This document shows positions 36,762 through 45,046 of a stretch of DNA of 54,361 nucleotides, piece after piece. The stretch's first letter is position 1; each line of letters opens with the position of its first letter. Origin of the DNA: Deltaproteobacteria bacterium (GTDB taxonomy: Bacteria > Bdellovibrionota > UBA1018 > UBA923); assembly GCA_016186905.1 (NCBI GenBank), contig JACPKS010000006.1, forward strand, positions 1-54,361, in the 5' to 3' direction. The notes under the pieces are model-generated. The model made no database searches. It was not told where the DNA came from and saw nothing but the letters and a program-made list of their open reading frames with translations. The translations under genes were made by a program, and so were the position numbers.

Positions 36762-37793
36762 TTGCGGCGGCCAAGCCAGTTCCTGAGTCCATTGTTTTTC
36801 TTCTCGGTGGCAGTAGTGTCACAGGAGCAATGGCACCTTGATGAAAGGATTGGACACGCAGTGACCACAAGCACTCCTACTCAAAGAGTTGGATCAGATC
36901 CAAATCGCTGCGAACTATACGCGGGTCTCTCTGGCGCTACCCTTCCTCTTGAATCATTCGATCTAGGGCATGGTGTACTTCTAAGAAAATCGTATGCGCA
37001 CATCATGGCGCCCTATCTCGCCGCATTTGAACGAGCCGAGCCGGGTAAGCATCACCCAGCGCCCTGGGCTCCTGTGTCGAACGGAATGGCCTTCGACGTT
37101 GAAATTGAGCTGCATCTGCCCCTGTCGCTCTCGCTTCCAGATTGGTTTGATCGCCTAAATACGGTCTGGTTGATCGCGGCGCTCTTGCGCCTCGAAAGCC
37201 AAACACCTCTGATGGTCCCGGCAATCACGAACCTCCCATTTGCACAGATTCCGAAAACCAAGGAAGCTGTGTGCTTTTGGCCGATCGAGATGATTCCACG
37301 TCGCCTCTTTCTGACCGAACATCGCTCCCTCACGGAAGAACATCTTGGGTGGGTTAAGAAGCACTGGCTTGCGGCAGGTCGATTATTCGACAAGAATCAG
37401 GAATTCAATGCGGCCCTCCAAGCAATCGACCACGCCTCTTGGAATCAAAATCCTTCTCTTGCCCTCATCATGATCTGGGGTGCCCTCGAAAGAATCTTCT
37501 GCAATTCAACCCAAGAGCTTGGCTTCAAATTAGCCGCTTTCATTTCTACCTTTCTTTCGGAAAGTGGCCGCGAACGATTCGACATGTTTAGGGAGATTAA
37601 ACGTCTCTATTCTGAGAGATCGAGAGCAGCGCATGGAAGAATGGACCGGGAACTGGAACATGCTCAGACCAGCTATTCGATTCTAAGAAAAGTTCTTCGA
37701 AAGATCATCGAAGATGGTGCTGTACCTGGCGGGGACGACCTCGAGAAAAGGCTGTTAGCCCATGGTTTGCCCATGCAAAGGGGGGAGGAATGA
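36762..37793 (+). CDS. HEPN-domain protein (ApeA-like), probable RNase
   Basis: Up to 343 residues. The C-terminal third is a helical HEPN domain: LIMIWGALERIFCNSTQELG, then MFREIKRLYSERSRAAHGRM with the Arg-x4-His signature (RSRAAH, near residue 287-292) used by HEPN ribonucleases. The start is uncertain: the TTG at 36,762 opens the frame, a GTG near 36,860 is possible and ATG appears only later (about 37,004). The part before (GHGVLLRKSYAHIMAPYL) is similar in kind to the ApeA N-terminal region, but identity is not certain. It is translationally coupled with the PIN-like gene downstream. Confidence 0.65.
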   Translation: MRRPSQFLSPLFFFSVAVVSQEQWHLDERIGHAVTTSTPTQRVGSDPNRCELYAGLSGATLPLESFDLGHGVLLRKSYAHIMAPYLAAFERAEPGKHHPAPWAPVSNGMAFDVEIELHLPLSLSLPDWFDRLNTVWLIAALLRLESQTPLMVPAITNLPFAQIPKTKEAVCFWPIEMIPRRLFLTEHRSLTEEHLGWVKKHWLAAGRLFDKNQEFNAALQAIDHASWNQNPSLALIMIWGALERIFCNSTQELGFKLAAFISTFLSESGRERFDMFREIKRLYSERSRAAHGRMDRELEHAQTSYSILRKVLRKIIEDGAVPGGDDLEKRLLAHGLPMQRGEE

Positions 37794-40229
37794 TTGGGCC
37801 CAATCACGCTCGTCGATAAATGCGCCATCCAAGCCCTCCATTCGACCGAGGTATTTTATCTCGATCGTTACTATTCGTTGGTGATCTCGCCGATTCTCTT
37901 GAGGGAACTTCTGTCCACTTTGGCGAAGGAACCTGAGAAGGATAAGGATTGGGAGAAAACTCTCTCTATCCTGGCAAATAAAGTCGATACCATTAATTCC
38001 TACGTCCCACCAAATGCACTAATGATGGCTCGCGCCAACTTGCTTGGTGGGGATGTGCCGATGACCGGACAGATCCCACTCGCTGGTGGCAAGACCGTCC
38101 GTTCAAGGGACGGCACCTATGGGGTTATCTTTGAAGAGCAGCCCGAAAAGGCCATCCTACGCGATTGGAAACAGGGTCACTTCTCTGAAGCCAATCGAAA
38201 GGCTGCCCAGGTCATCAGAGAGATGGATCATGCCGTTGATCTGTCTAAGTTACAGAAGCAAATTGAGGAGCAGCTCAAGAATTTCCCAAAGTTTGACAAG
38301 CTTCCTGAACTTATCAAATGGCTAGACGATACGTACTTTGCACAAGCGAGTCAGGAGTTCCACCTGAGAACTTGTGCCCTCGGCCTACTTAATCAGGACG
38401 ATACAGAAGAGTTGATCGGAAGATGGAAATCTCGGGGAGCACCGCTATTCGCAGAGTTCTGTCCGTACGCCGCCTACTTCTATCGCTGCAATACGATCTA
38501 TTTCGTCGGACTCGGCAAGGGCCTGATTCGAACCTCGAAGAAGGCCAACACACACCTGGACATGCAATACATCTACTACCTGCCCTTCTGCATGACCTTC
38601 ACCTCGAGCGACAAGTTTCTTCTCGAATTCGCTAAATTTTTCGTCCGACCAAATCAAGTAATCATTCCTGGCGATGAACTAAAAAAAGATCTGAAGCAGG
38701 CAAAAGAGTTCTTTCTCAATCTCACTGAGGAGCAAAAAAAGATCCATGGGGACGAATTTGGTTCCTATCCTCCCGAGGAGGGCGCCCCGTTAACCTCCTC
38801 GATTTGGAATAAACTCATGGCCCCGCGACCAAAAATGAAAGACGCCGTACCCGAATTTTCAAAGGACCGAAGTGACGACATAGTCCGCCAGATCAACAGA
38901 TATTTGAAAGACTCAATCAATATCGATACGAATCGGGCCAATGATCCGAGTGTCGCCGAGAAATGGTCTAAGGTTGGCGTAGTTGAAAGAGGGATACACT
39001 TCACCAATGAAGCTTTGAATCTGGCTGGATTTACCGAAGACAACGATTGGAATGAAATACGTAAGACATTCGACCGGGATAACGTCAAAAAGATCTATGA
39101 CCTCCACGCCGACATGTGGAGACCCGATGATGATCATTGGGCCCTAGCTGAAGCTATTCGGAACGATGGTCGTTCAAAATTCCTTTATCTCGGAGAAGTT
39201 GAACCCGAGGAGATCGTTGATAAGGTTTGGCGTTGGTCCTTGCACTTTGACCTGATTCTCATTCCAGATCCTTTCCACTCTCCGTGGTCTAGGAAGCCCG
39301 AGTTTAATCCCCTGTCAAAACCCATTCAGTTCGAAACAGACACTTTGAAGCTCGTGTACATGCTTTCGGCTTTGTACCCGCTCATCATGGCGAAGAAAGT
39401 GGCCTTCATACAGGACCCTTCCGACTTCAATCCAGCCATGAAGAAACTCTTTATGGAGATTGCCCAAAAAAGCTCGAAGGATGCTGCGCTTGTGGCGGCA
39501 ATCGAAATCGATAAAGAGAAGCTGAAGATTTACAACGTCAAAGCGCAAATGAGGGTCTACTCAAGACTGCCTGCTCCCCAAAGAAGAAATGCGGTTGAGA
39601 GCATCTTTCAGACCGACGTTGATCACCTCCTTAAGCATCTTGCGCTCCTTCGAGAAGCTGACCCGCTTTGCTTAGATAGAGACTTCGATTTGAAGGAAGG
39701 CGAGCTAATTCTCGTTCGATCCGGGGCAAACTTTGAAGCAAGCGTCGTGCTCTCTGCGTTGTACGGCGCGACGCCCTTCTCAAGCCTAGAAACGAGATCC
39801 AGCCAATACAAGAGAGCAGCAAGTCCCCAGTCGGAGCACACAGCAAGTATTCTGAAGCTATTTCAAGAGACTCCGGGGTTTCACTGCCTGGATCCCATTT
39901 TTTCCTCTTTTATTGCAGAGAAGGGTGCCCTGTCAGAATTCCGAGATATCTTTCAGGCCCTGCTTTCACTCAGAGACATCCCCAAAGACATTGATGTTGA
40001 GAAGATGGCGAAGATCCTTGAAATGGTAGAGGACGACTGCCGTGTCCTCGCGGAGATCTACGCCAAGAGCTACGGAATTGATGGTAGCCAGCTTGTCGGC
40101 AAATTCCCGTTAGAGATTGCGAAAAACGCCGGAGGCTTCGTGACAGACGACGTAGCGAAGCTCTCAGCCGGATGGTTCCCTGGAAAACAGCTCACTTTCC
40201 CAAAGAATTTCATTCGAATTCCAGCTTAG
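37794..40229 (+). CDS. Large PIN-like nuclease protein, partner of the HEPN gene
   Basis: An 811-residue protein of no known family. Its N-terminus has a PIN layout: VDKCAIQAL with Asp8, then SPILLRELLSTL with Glu38, and after a long helical insert HLDMQYIYYLP (Asp256) and TFTSSDKF (Asp273), the order of the acidic metal-binding residues. The rest is helical, with no motif that I can name. The start is TTG immediately after the HEPN stop (TGA 37,791-37,793), with GGGAGGA about six bases upstream, so the pair is co-translated. It may be a toxin or an RNA-targeting defence effector; this is inference. Confidence 0.6.
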   Translation: MGPITLVDKCAIQALHSTEVFYLDRYYSLVISPILLRELLSTLAKEPEKDKDWEKTLSILANKVDTINSYVPPNALMMARANLLGGDVPMTGQIPLAGGKTVRSRDGTYGVIFEEQPEKAILRDWKQGHFSEANRKAAQVIREMDHAVDLSKLQKQIEEQLKNFPKFDKLPELIKWLDDTYFAQASQEFHLRTCALGLLNQDDTEELIGRWKSRGAPLFAEFCPYAAYFYRCNTIYFVGLGKGLIRTSKKANTHLDMQYIYYLPFCMTFTSSDKFLLEFAKFFVRPNQVIIPGDELKKDLKQAKEFFLNLTEEQKKIHGDEFGSYPPEEGAPLTSSIWNKLMAPRPKMKDAVPEFSKDRSDDIVRQINRYLKDSINIDTNRANDPSVAEKWSKVGVVERGIHFTNEALNLAGFTEDNDWNEIRKTFDRDNVKKIYDLHADMWRPDDDHWALAEAIRNDGRSKFLYLGEVEPEEIVDKVWRWSLHFDLILIPDPFHSPWSRKPEFNPLSKPIQFETDTLKLVYMLSALYPLIMAKKVAFIQDPSDFNPAMKKLFMEIAQKSSKDAALVAAIEIDKEKLKIYNVKAQMRVYSRLPAPQRRNAVESIFQTDVDHLLKHLALLREADPLCLDRDFDLKEGELILVRSGANFEASVVLSALYGATPFSSLETRSSQYKRAASPQSEHTASILKLFQETPGFHCLDPIFSSFIAEKGALSEFRDIFQALLSLRDIPKDIDVEKMAKILEMVEDDCRVLAEIYAKSYGIDGSQLVGKFPLEIAKNAGGFVTDDVAKLSAGWFPGKQLTFPKNFIRIPA

Positions 40230-40272
40230 AGCGCAATCGCCAGCCAACATTCTGTGGGGCGAGTCACCTTTC

Positions 40273-41664
40273 TTACTCCCGTGTCTTCTCTGGATCTGCG
40301 GACAACTCTCTCTGAATAACATTTAGACTGCGGATCAGCTCCTCGCCTGTAGCTCTAACAGTCGAGTTGAGTACAGAGTTCTGAGGAGTAATCTCTCTGC
40401 CATCAGGCAACTGCGCCGAGAATTTTTCTTCGGGGAACTTTCTCAGGCGCTCTAATGCCTCGCGACGATCTGGCGAAAGTGTGCCATTTGCCTCTCTATA
40501 CAGATCCTCAATCAGACTTTCACGAGTCCAAGTATTACCGTATTTGTCTTTGAGAACGACTTCTGTTTTCCAGTCGGAGAATGTCGTTCTTCGCTCCCTA
40601 GATGGGTCGTTATCGAGAATACGTGGTCTGTATACAAATTGATTCTGCTTCGGATCCAAAATCATGCCCAATAGCGCGGGATCCTGAAGCCAATTACCCT
40701 GCGAAACTCGCCGCGCGCTCGAAACGAAGTAATCCAACTTTCCAATTGGATAATCTTCGAGGGAGCTCTTACCTTCGATTAGGTCATGGAGCGCAAAAAC
40801 TATCGACGAAGCTACTGCGGGCGAATGTTGCTCTGCAGGCGACGCTTTATCGAATAGGGCTGCGGACTGCTTCAAAGACTCAGCCTTCTCGAGAAAGCCA
40901 ACCGATAGAAGGTTCCGCAAAACATGCTTTTGCGTGAAAATATCATTTCTTACTAGGAACGCGTCGGTCCCAAGGAATTGCGGCAGATACAAAGCGGAAC
41001 CAGTCAAGCCAGTAAACACTAAGAGCATCCGAGGAAGGAAATTTACGATCTCATGCAAGTTAAAGAATAGGATCAATTCCTCAAATACCGTCTCTCTTAT
41101 CAAGCAGTGTGGCCGGAGATAGTAGTAGGCGTGTCCGACAGCTATTAGGAACGTTGCGATAACGGTAGCGTACTTTGTATTTCCAAAAACGGAATCTGGA
41201 TACCTGAAGTTCAGTGCAAGAATAGCAATCCCGGCAACAACGGGAACGACGATGCCGCCAAGCTTATTGGTGACTTTTCTTTCGAATGGTTGGAGGCACG
41301 CTCTAATATGATCCACCACATCTTGACGATGTTTCTTAGGACCGACTACCTCGATAGACGAACGATTTTTTTTGTTGGATAAGGAGACGGTCCCTTTGAT
41401 CTTTTTTGTCGAAGAACCTACTGGGAATTGCCCTTCAAGTAAAAATCTTACGTACGATCGCCTGAGTGGACGCGCACCACGAAGACTTGTTTCCAAGTCG
41501 GAAGAGTCAGCCGCACTTTTCCTTTTCTCGGCTGCATCAAAATAATCGATCTCTGTATTCTTAAGCGGCGGCGCCGCCTTTTCGATTTTTTTAATCATTT
41601 CCGCCAAGTCTCTGATGGCGAAAGTGCTCTCCGGAATCTGATAGGTTTCTGTATCGCTTGACAT
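40273..41664 (-). CDS. Membrane protein of unknown function in the island
   Basis: A 463-residue protein not recognised as any family. It has an N-terminal polar domain of about 140 residues, two or three membrane helices (about residues 143-235: LGGIVVPVVAGIAILALNF, ATVIATFLIAVGHAYYYL, PRMLLVFTGLTGSALYL) and a long C-terminal soluble region rich in charged residues. The start ATG 41,664 is preferred to the GTG at 41,667. It converges with the PIN-like gene and lies downstream of the small proteins at 41.7-42.4 kb on the same strand. Membrane effectors are common beside HEPN/PIN genes, but nothing here proves a link. Confidence 0.55.
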   Translation of the reverse strand: MSSDTETYQIPESTFAIRDLAEMIKKIEKAAPPLKNTEIDYFDAAEKRKSAADSSDLETSLRGARPLRRSYVRFLLEGQFPVGSSTKKIKGTVSLSNKKNRSSIEVVGPKKHRQDVVDHIRACLQPFERKVTNKLGGIVVPVVAGIAILALNFRYPDSVFGNTKYATVIATFLIAVGHAYYYLRPHCLIRETVFEELILFFNLHEIVNFLPRMLLVFTGLTGSALYLPQFLGTDAFLVRNDIFTQKHVLRNLLSVGFLEKAESLKQSAALFDKASPAEQHSPAVASSIVFALHDLIEGKSSLEDYPIGKLDYFVSSARRVSQGNWLQDPALLGMILDPKQNQFVYRPRILDNDPSRERRTTFSDWKTEVVLKDKYGNTWTRESLIEDLYREANGTLSPDRREALERLRKFPEEKFSAQLPDGREITPQNSVLNSTVRATGEELIRSLNVIQRELSADPEKTRE

Positions 41665-41745
41665 CACTCTATCGCGCTATTCTCCAAAGGTTTTCTGTTA
41701 TTGAACCGCAGCCAAGCGATTTTGTCCACTTTGACTATGCCGATT

Positions 41746-41913
41746 CTAATGTTCGTGAAGGAGCATGGCCCGTTCCCATTTGGACGCCTGCGAATCCTGT
41801 ATGAGCTGGATCTGCGCCATTCTTACCGCATGGATAATCTTGGGCAGATTTCCAGGCCCAACCGCCAGGAAAGCAAGCGCGACCGCCACTTGAATCAAGC
41901 CATCAATCTTCAT
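41746..41913 (-). CDS. Small 55-aa conserved partner protein (copy 1)
   Basis: A 55-residue protein: MKIDGLIQVAVALAFLAVGP, a hydrophobic segment, then PKIIHAVRMAQIQLIQDSQA and SKWERAMLL. A homologue at 44,356-44,529 keeps the central MAQI-LIQDSQASKW block and the same arrangement. It starts inside the last codons of the recombinase-like gene (overlap of 11 bases, same as in copy 2). Both pairs are therefore the same two-gene unit. The hydrophobic half may be a membrane helix. The function is unknown; GGAG lies a few bases before the start. Confidence 0.6.
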   Translation of the reverse strand: MKIDGLIQVAVALAFLAVGPGNLPKIIHAVRMAQIQLIQDSQASKWERAMLLHEH

Positions 41914-42277
41914 TTTTCTCTCCTTCTAAACGCCTTTCGACGGCTGCTCGAACGGTTGCCGGATACCATCGCTTGTCCATCCGAGTTGGAACCTTCTGGC
42001 TGTTCAAGTAATCGGCGATGGCAATGAAGCTCTTCCCCGACTTCCACATGCGAACCATCTGAAGGACGAAGCCGTGCTCCCGCGTATCCACCACGAGCTT
42101 GCCGTCGAGGTAGCAGTACCCGTACGGGATGACATCCGGACGCATCGCGTCCGGCGCGCTTAGATCTCTCTTCCGGCCACGAACGGCTCTACGCAAAACC
42201 AGGCCGTGCGATCGCAGCACGTCTCGAATGCTCGACTTCGCGTACCCGGTCCGACGCTCGATCTCGCGTAAACTCAT
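41903..42277 (-). CDS. Recombinase-domain DNA-binding protein, no catalytic domain (copy 1)
   Basis: A 124-residue protein: a helix-turn-helix (LREIERRTGYAKSSIRDVLR) and then a Recombinase-like domain of large serine recombinases (IPYGYCYLDGKLVVDTREHG, then FIAIADYLNSQKVPTRMDKR and a final WYPATVRAAVERRL). No resolvase catalytic serine domain exists. Upstream, the frame still encodes the same peptide as copy 2 (GAPTGAPLVAHDII) but a stop at about 42,425 and no start codon leave the ATG at 42,277 as the only good start, so its N-terminus appears shortened. It overlaps the small gene at 41,746 by 11 bases. Confidence 0.6.
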   Translation of the reverse strand: MSLREIERRTGYAKSSIRDVLRSHGLVLRRAVRGRKRDLSAPDAMRPDVIPYGYCYLDGKLVVDTREHGFVLQMVRMWKSGKSFIAIADYLNSQKVPTRMDKRWYPATVRAAVERRLEGEKNED

Positions 42278-42561
42278 CCCCTGCTCGTAAAGAGGGAGAC
42301 ATTCTCGGAAAAGGTTCTCTTTGTTTTTCAGGGAAAACTTAATGATGTCGTGGGCTACGAGCGGTGCGCCTGTTGGTGCTCCGTCTCCACCACTTTTTTC
42401 AGCTTACCCACGGACGAACGTTATCGTCCAAGTCGAATATAATCACAGTCTTGGACGATGGTGCGCCTGTTGCTTGTCCGCACGTCACGGGCGGAGTTGC
42501 ACCAGATTCGGCGTGGTGATGGCAGCTTCAATAACCCGGTGCATGTGTAAATAGGGTCGTC

Positions 42562-43428
42562 TCATACATTTTCAGATGTCGACTCATCAATGATGTCCGT
42601 CCAACGCTGAAACTGCTCGATGAGTTTTTGTATGCCAACGCGTACCTGTTTCTCGGTGTAGCCCCGCCCTTTTCGTAAATTGCAATGCGCACAGGCCACT
42701 TTCAGATTTTTGAGACACTCGGTTGCAGGGCCACCGCCGACGTGAGGGATGACATGATCGATATGCCAGCCTCGTTTCCCACGTTCTTTAATCCGCCAAC
42801 GGTGGCCACAGATATGGCACCTACCTTTTGTTGAACTCCAGATCGAGGATACTTCTGCCTGCGTGTAACGTCTTTTCCGTGGATAAATAATGATCGGGCC
42901 GGAAAAAGTGCCTAGAGATGGAGAGTCAGAATCTGAAAGATCAGTTCCCAAGGTTGAATTCCAGAGCATGGCAATCTCCGGCTCATCACCCTCATCATAA
43001 GAGTCCAACGGATAGCGCCGGGTATAGCGATTGTAACGCACATAGAACTGCTTGCCTTCTCGTTTGATCGATAAGTAGTGCTCAGCCTCACAGGAACGGC
43101 ACGGAAAAGTATCACGTCCGGCAATCGAAATAAGAGAGTTCACAACTACCGCCCAGTTCCCACACCGCAGGCATGGCAAAGATATGAAGAGTTCCCGAGA
43201 GCAGAATAAGCTTTTGATCTTGCGCTGGAACGAATCCTGGCGGTTTGGAATCACCGGATCGACCATGCTGGCGCGGTTCTTGTTCGGCATCGGTCGCACC
43301 ATAGCAGCGGCTATGAAAAATGTCGAAACCTGGTGCGGCGCATAATTTTCCATATAATACATTATTTCGCTCTCGACGGTCGCGGGTGGAATGATTCTGC
43401 AGTGGAATGAGCATATCCCTGTGAACAA
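42562..43428 (-). CDS. HNH endonuclease with N-terminal zinc ribbon
   Basis: An HNH nuclease of at most 288 residues. The core has CHICGHRW, the catalytic WHIDHVIPHVGGGPATE, and NLKVACAHCNLRKG, giving the ββα-metal fold with a four-cysteine zinc site. Upstream lies another cysteine pair (LPCLRCG...FPCRSCEAEH) resembling a zinc ribbon. The start is uncertain: ATG 43,428, or 43,362 (MYYMENYAPH), or a later one. It lies between the two recombinase-domain modules on the same strand, next to a HigBA-type pair. It may be a DNA-cutting part of an island or a phage-defence nuclease. Confidence 0.7.
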   Translation of the reverse strand: MFTGICSFHCRIIPPATVESEIMYYMENYAPHQVSTFFIAAAMVRPMPNKNRASMVDPVIPNRQDSFQRKIKSLFCSRELFISLPCLRCGNWAVVVNSLISIAGRDTFPCRSCEAEHYLSIKREGKQFYVRYNRYTRRYPLDSYDEGDEPEIAMLWNSTLGTDLSDSDSPSLGTFSGPIIIYPRKRRYTQAEVSSIWSSTKGRCHICGHRWRIKERGKRGWHIDHVIPHVGGGPATECLKNLKVACAHCNLRKGRGYTEKQVRVGIQKLIEQFQRWTDIIDESTSENV

Positions 43429-43697
43429 TTTTTAGGCTTTTCCAATTGAATGGATACACATGTGGATCATGTGCAAAAGTATGTACAGCATCTATGTAAG
43501 TATATGTGCCTCTATATGTATATAGCTTGCTACCTTGAAGGGCGCACAACAACAGCAACTATCAGATGAATCGTATTTTGGGCTGCTTGATGCCCAAGTA
43601 TTTCCCAAATTTTTGATAAGCATTTATTCTTACTCATGCTGCCTTCTTGGCAGCCCGCTTGACCCGCTCCTCGAATCGCTATCATGCAGGTTTAGAA
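43429..43697. other. AT-rich spacer with a toxin-antitoxin tail scrap
   Basis: No gene is supported. The minus strand ends with an EERVKRAAKKAA-stop reading frame of 14 residues that is cut by a stop, similar to basic antitoxin tails. A hairpin GCTGCC-TTCTT-GGCAGC lies at 43,637-43,653. The AT-rich stretch near 43,480-43,530 could be a promoter area for the HNH gene. Confidence 0.35.
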
Positions 43698-44000
43698 TCA
43701 CGCCGCCCTCGAAAAACTAATCTTAGCTCGATATCCAAGCCGCGCAAGTATCCGCAGCAACAGATCTGTCGAAACATCCTGTGTATTCCGATTCAGGATC
43801 GCAGTGACCCGCGTGCGTGAAGTCTCAGCGACCTTCGCGACCTGCGCATGAGTCAAACCGTGCTTTTTCACGATCTCCACGATCTTGTCGTTAAGCGCGC
43901 TGCGGACCTCGATCTCCACGGCATCGGACGGAGTCAGTCCAAGCTCATCGGCCAACTCAAATGCGTCTCGTGCGATGAGCATTTTACTTTTCTTCTTCAT
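43698..44000 (-). CDS. higA: XRE-family antitoxin, HigA type (pair 1)
   Basis: A 100-residue antitoxin. The helix-turn-helix reads GLTHAQVAKVAETSRTRVTA, followed by ILNRNTQDVSTDLLLRILAR, typical of HTH-XRE antitoxins that pair with RelE-like toxins. The toxin gene (43,984-44,319) lies upstream and overlaps by 17 bases: toxin before antitoxin, the HigBA order. It probably binds the promoter of the pair and represses it. The pair stands behind the recombinase-like copy 2 and its small partner. Confidence 0.85.
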   Translation of the reverse strand: MKKKSKMLIARDAFELADELGLTPSDAVEIEVRSALNDKIVEIVKKHGLTHAQVAKVAETSRTRVTAILNRNTQDVSTDLLLRILARLGYRAKISFSRAA

Positions 44001-44319
44001 TGAGCATCTCCTTTAATCGCTTCCTTGCGATTTCCATCTCGCGCGGCGGCGTCTTCTGTGACTTTTTTCCAAAGGCGTGCAGGATCAAAATCCCCTGCTT
44101 TGATTTCTTATAGTAAAAGGTTCGGTAAATGCCTGAGGCATCCTGAACCCGCAATTCTTCCACTCCTAGCGCCACGTCCGGCATCGGCTTCGAAAGAGGC
44201 ATCCCCAAACTATTTCCCTTTTGGAGATCAAAGATCGCCTTTCCCATCTCGCGTCTTGCTTCTTCAGGAAACGACCTAAGTACCTGACGTGCCTTCGGAT
44301 GGAGAATCGCAACCTTCAC
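43984..44319 (-). CDS. higB: RelE/HigB-family toxin (pair 1)
   Basis: A 111-residue toxin of the phage Gp49/HigB-RelE group: SFPEEARREMGKAIFDLQKG, VEELRVQDASGIYRTFYYKK, GILILHAFGKKSQKTPPREM. The run RTFYY...LHAFGKKSQKTP is the usual motif with basic and aromatic residues for mRNA cutting in the ribosome. It overlaps the antitoxin by 17 bases. The start ATG 44,319 follows a gap of 36 bases after the small protein of copy 2. Confidence 0.85.
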   Translation of the reverse strand: MKVAILHPKARQVLRSFPEEARREMGKAIFDLQKGNSLGMPLSKPMPDVALGVEELRVQDASGIYRTFYYKKSKQGILILHAFGKKSQKTPPREMEIARKRLKEMLNEEEK

Positions 44320-44355
44320 TTTAATTTTGTCTCATATCTGGGACATTATGCCAAG

Positions 44356-44529
44356 TTACTTTTCTACGTTAGGCAGCAGCAACGGCCTACCCCATTTCGA
44401 GGCCTGAGAGTCCTGAATGAGATGAATTTGGGCCATTCGAACGCCACGAAGAATGGCAGGCAAGTGCCCTGACGCTATCGCTAGAATTGCTAATGTAGCT
44501 GCCACTTGGACTAAGGATTCAAGACTCAT
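44356..44529 (-). CDS. Small 57-aa conserved partner protein (copy 2)
   Basis: A 57-residue homologue of the protein at 41,746-41,913: MSLESLVQVAATLAILAIAS, then HLPAILRGVRMAQIHLIQDS, then QASKWGRPLLLPNVEK. The hydrophobic first half and the MAQI-LIQDSQASKW core are kept. It overlaps the recombinase-like gene by 11 bases, exactly as in copy 1, which argues that the pair is a real and selected unit. The function is unknown. Confidence 0.6.
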   Translation of the reverse strand: MSLESLVQVAATLAILAIASGHLPAILRGVRMAQIHLIQDSQASKWGRPLLLPNVEK

Positions 44530-45046
44530 TTTTTTCCTCCAAATAGCGTTGCACAATCGCCTGAACGGTCGCGTGATACCATCGCCCTGCCTGGCGAGTG
44601 GCGGCGATGGCAGTGAAACTCTTTCCCAGCTTCCACATTCCGACAATCTGGAGGACAACGTTGTGCTCGCGCGTGTCCACGACAAGCCTGCCGTCCAGGT
44701 AGCAGTAGCCATATGGAGTGATACCCGATTGCATCGCCGGCGCCACGGCCGGAACTTTCTTCTGACCACGCACGGCTCGTCTTAAGTCCATCCCATGCGA
44801 ACGAAGAACGTCACGAATACTAGATTTCGCAACACCAGTCTGCCGCTCGATTTCGCGCAGTGAGAGCCCATTTTCGTAGAGAGGAGAACATATCTCGAAA
44901 ATGCGGTCTTTCGTGTTCGGTGAAAATCGAATGATGTCATGTGGTACGAGTGGTGCGCCTGTTCCCTGCCCGCCACCACCATTTTCAAGACCAGTTAACG
45001 GGCAGATCATGGTGATCTGCCCGTTTTCATTTATAGAGTTCTCCAC
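44519..45046 (-). CDS. Recombinase-domain DNA-binding protein, no catalytic domain (copy 2)
   Basis: A 175-residue protein starting at GTG 45,046. An N-terminal Gly-rich stretch and the TGAPLVPHDIIRF block come first. A helix-turn-helix (LREIERQTGVAKSSIRDVLR) follows, and the Recombinase-like domain (ITPYGYCYLDGRLVVDTREH) comes last. The domain is slightly shorter than in copy 1, since the DYLNSQKVPT segment is partly lost (AIAATRQAGRWYHATVQAIV). A dyad at 44,997-45,025 (13-bp arms) lies within its first codons and could be self-regulation or a recombination site. It is the longer, and probably original, copy. Confidence 0.65.
   Translation of the reverse strand: MENSINENGQITMICPLTGLENGGGGQGTGAPLVPHDIIRFSPNTKDRIFEICSPLYENGLSLREIERQTGVAKSSIRDVLRSHGMDLRRAVRGQKKVPAVAPAMQSGITPYGYCYLDGRLVVDTREHNVVLQIVGMWKLGKSFTAIAATRQAGRWYHATVQAIVQRYLEEKNES
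44997..45025. promoter_or_regulatory. 29-bp dyad in the leader codons of recombinase-like copy 2
   Basis: AACGGGCAGATCA and its complement are separated by TGG. It overlaps the first codons of the gene at 44,519-45,046. On the plus strand TTTTCATTT follows. It could be an operator, a crossover site or a terminator for the plus strand. Confidence 0.4.

Noticed and set aside
36339..36874. Minus-strand frames reading VDPGGVEPPS or similar
   Set aside because: They are translations of the tmRNA end and att copies, a well-known false annotation.
43535..43720. A 61-codon plus-strand frame between HNH and HigA
   Set aside because: No ribosome site, no motif, and it runs into the antitoxin on the other strand.
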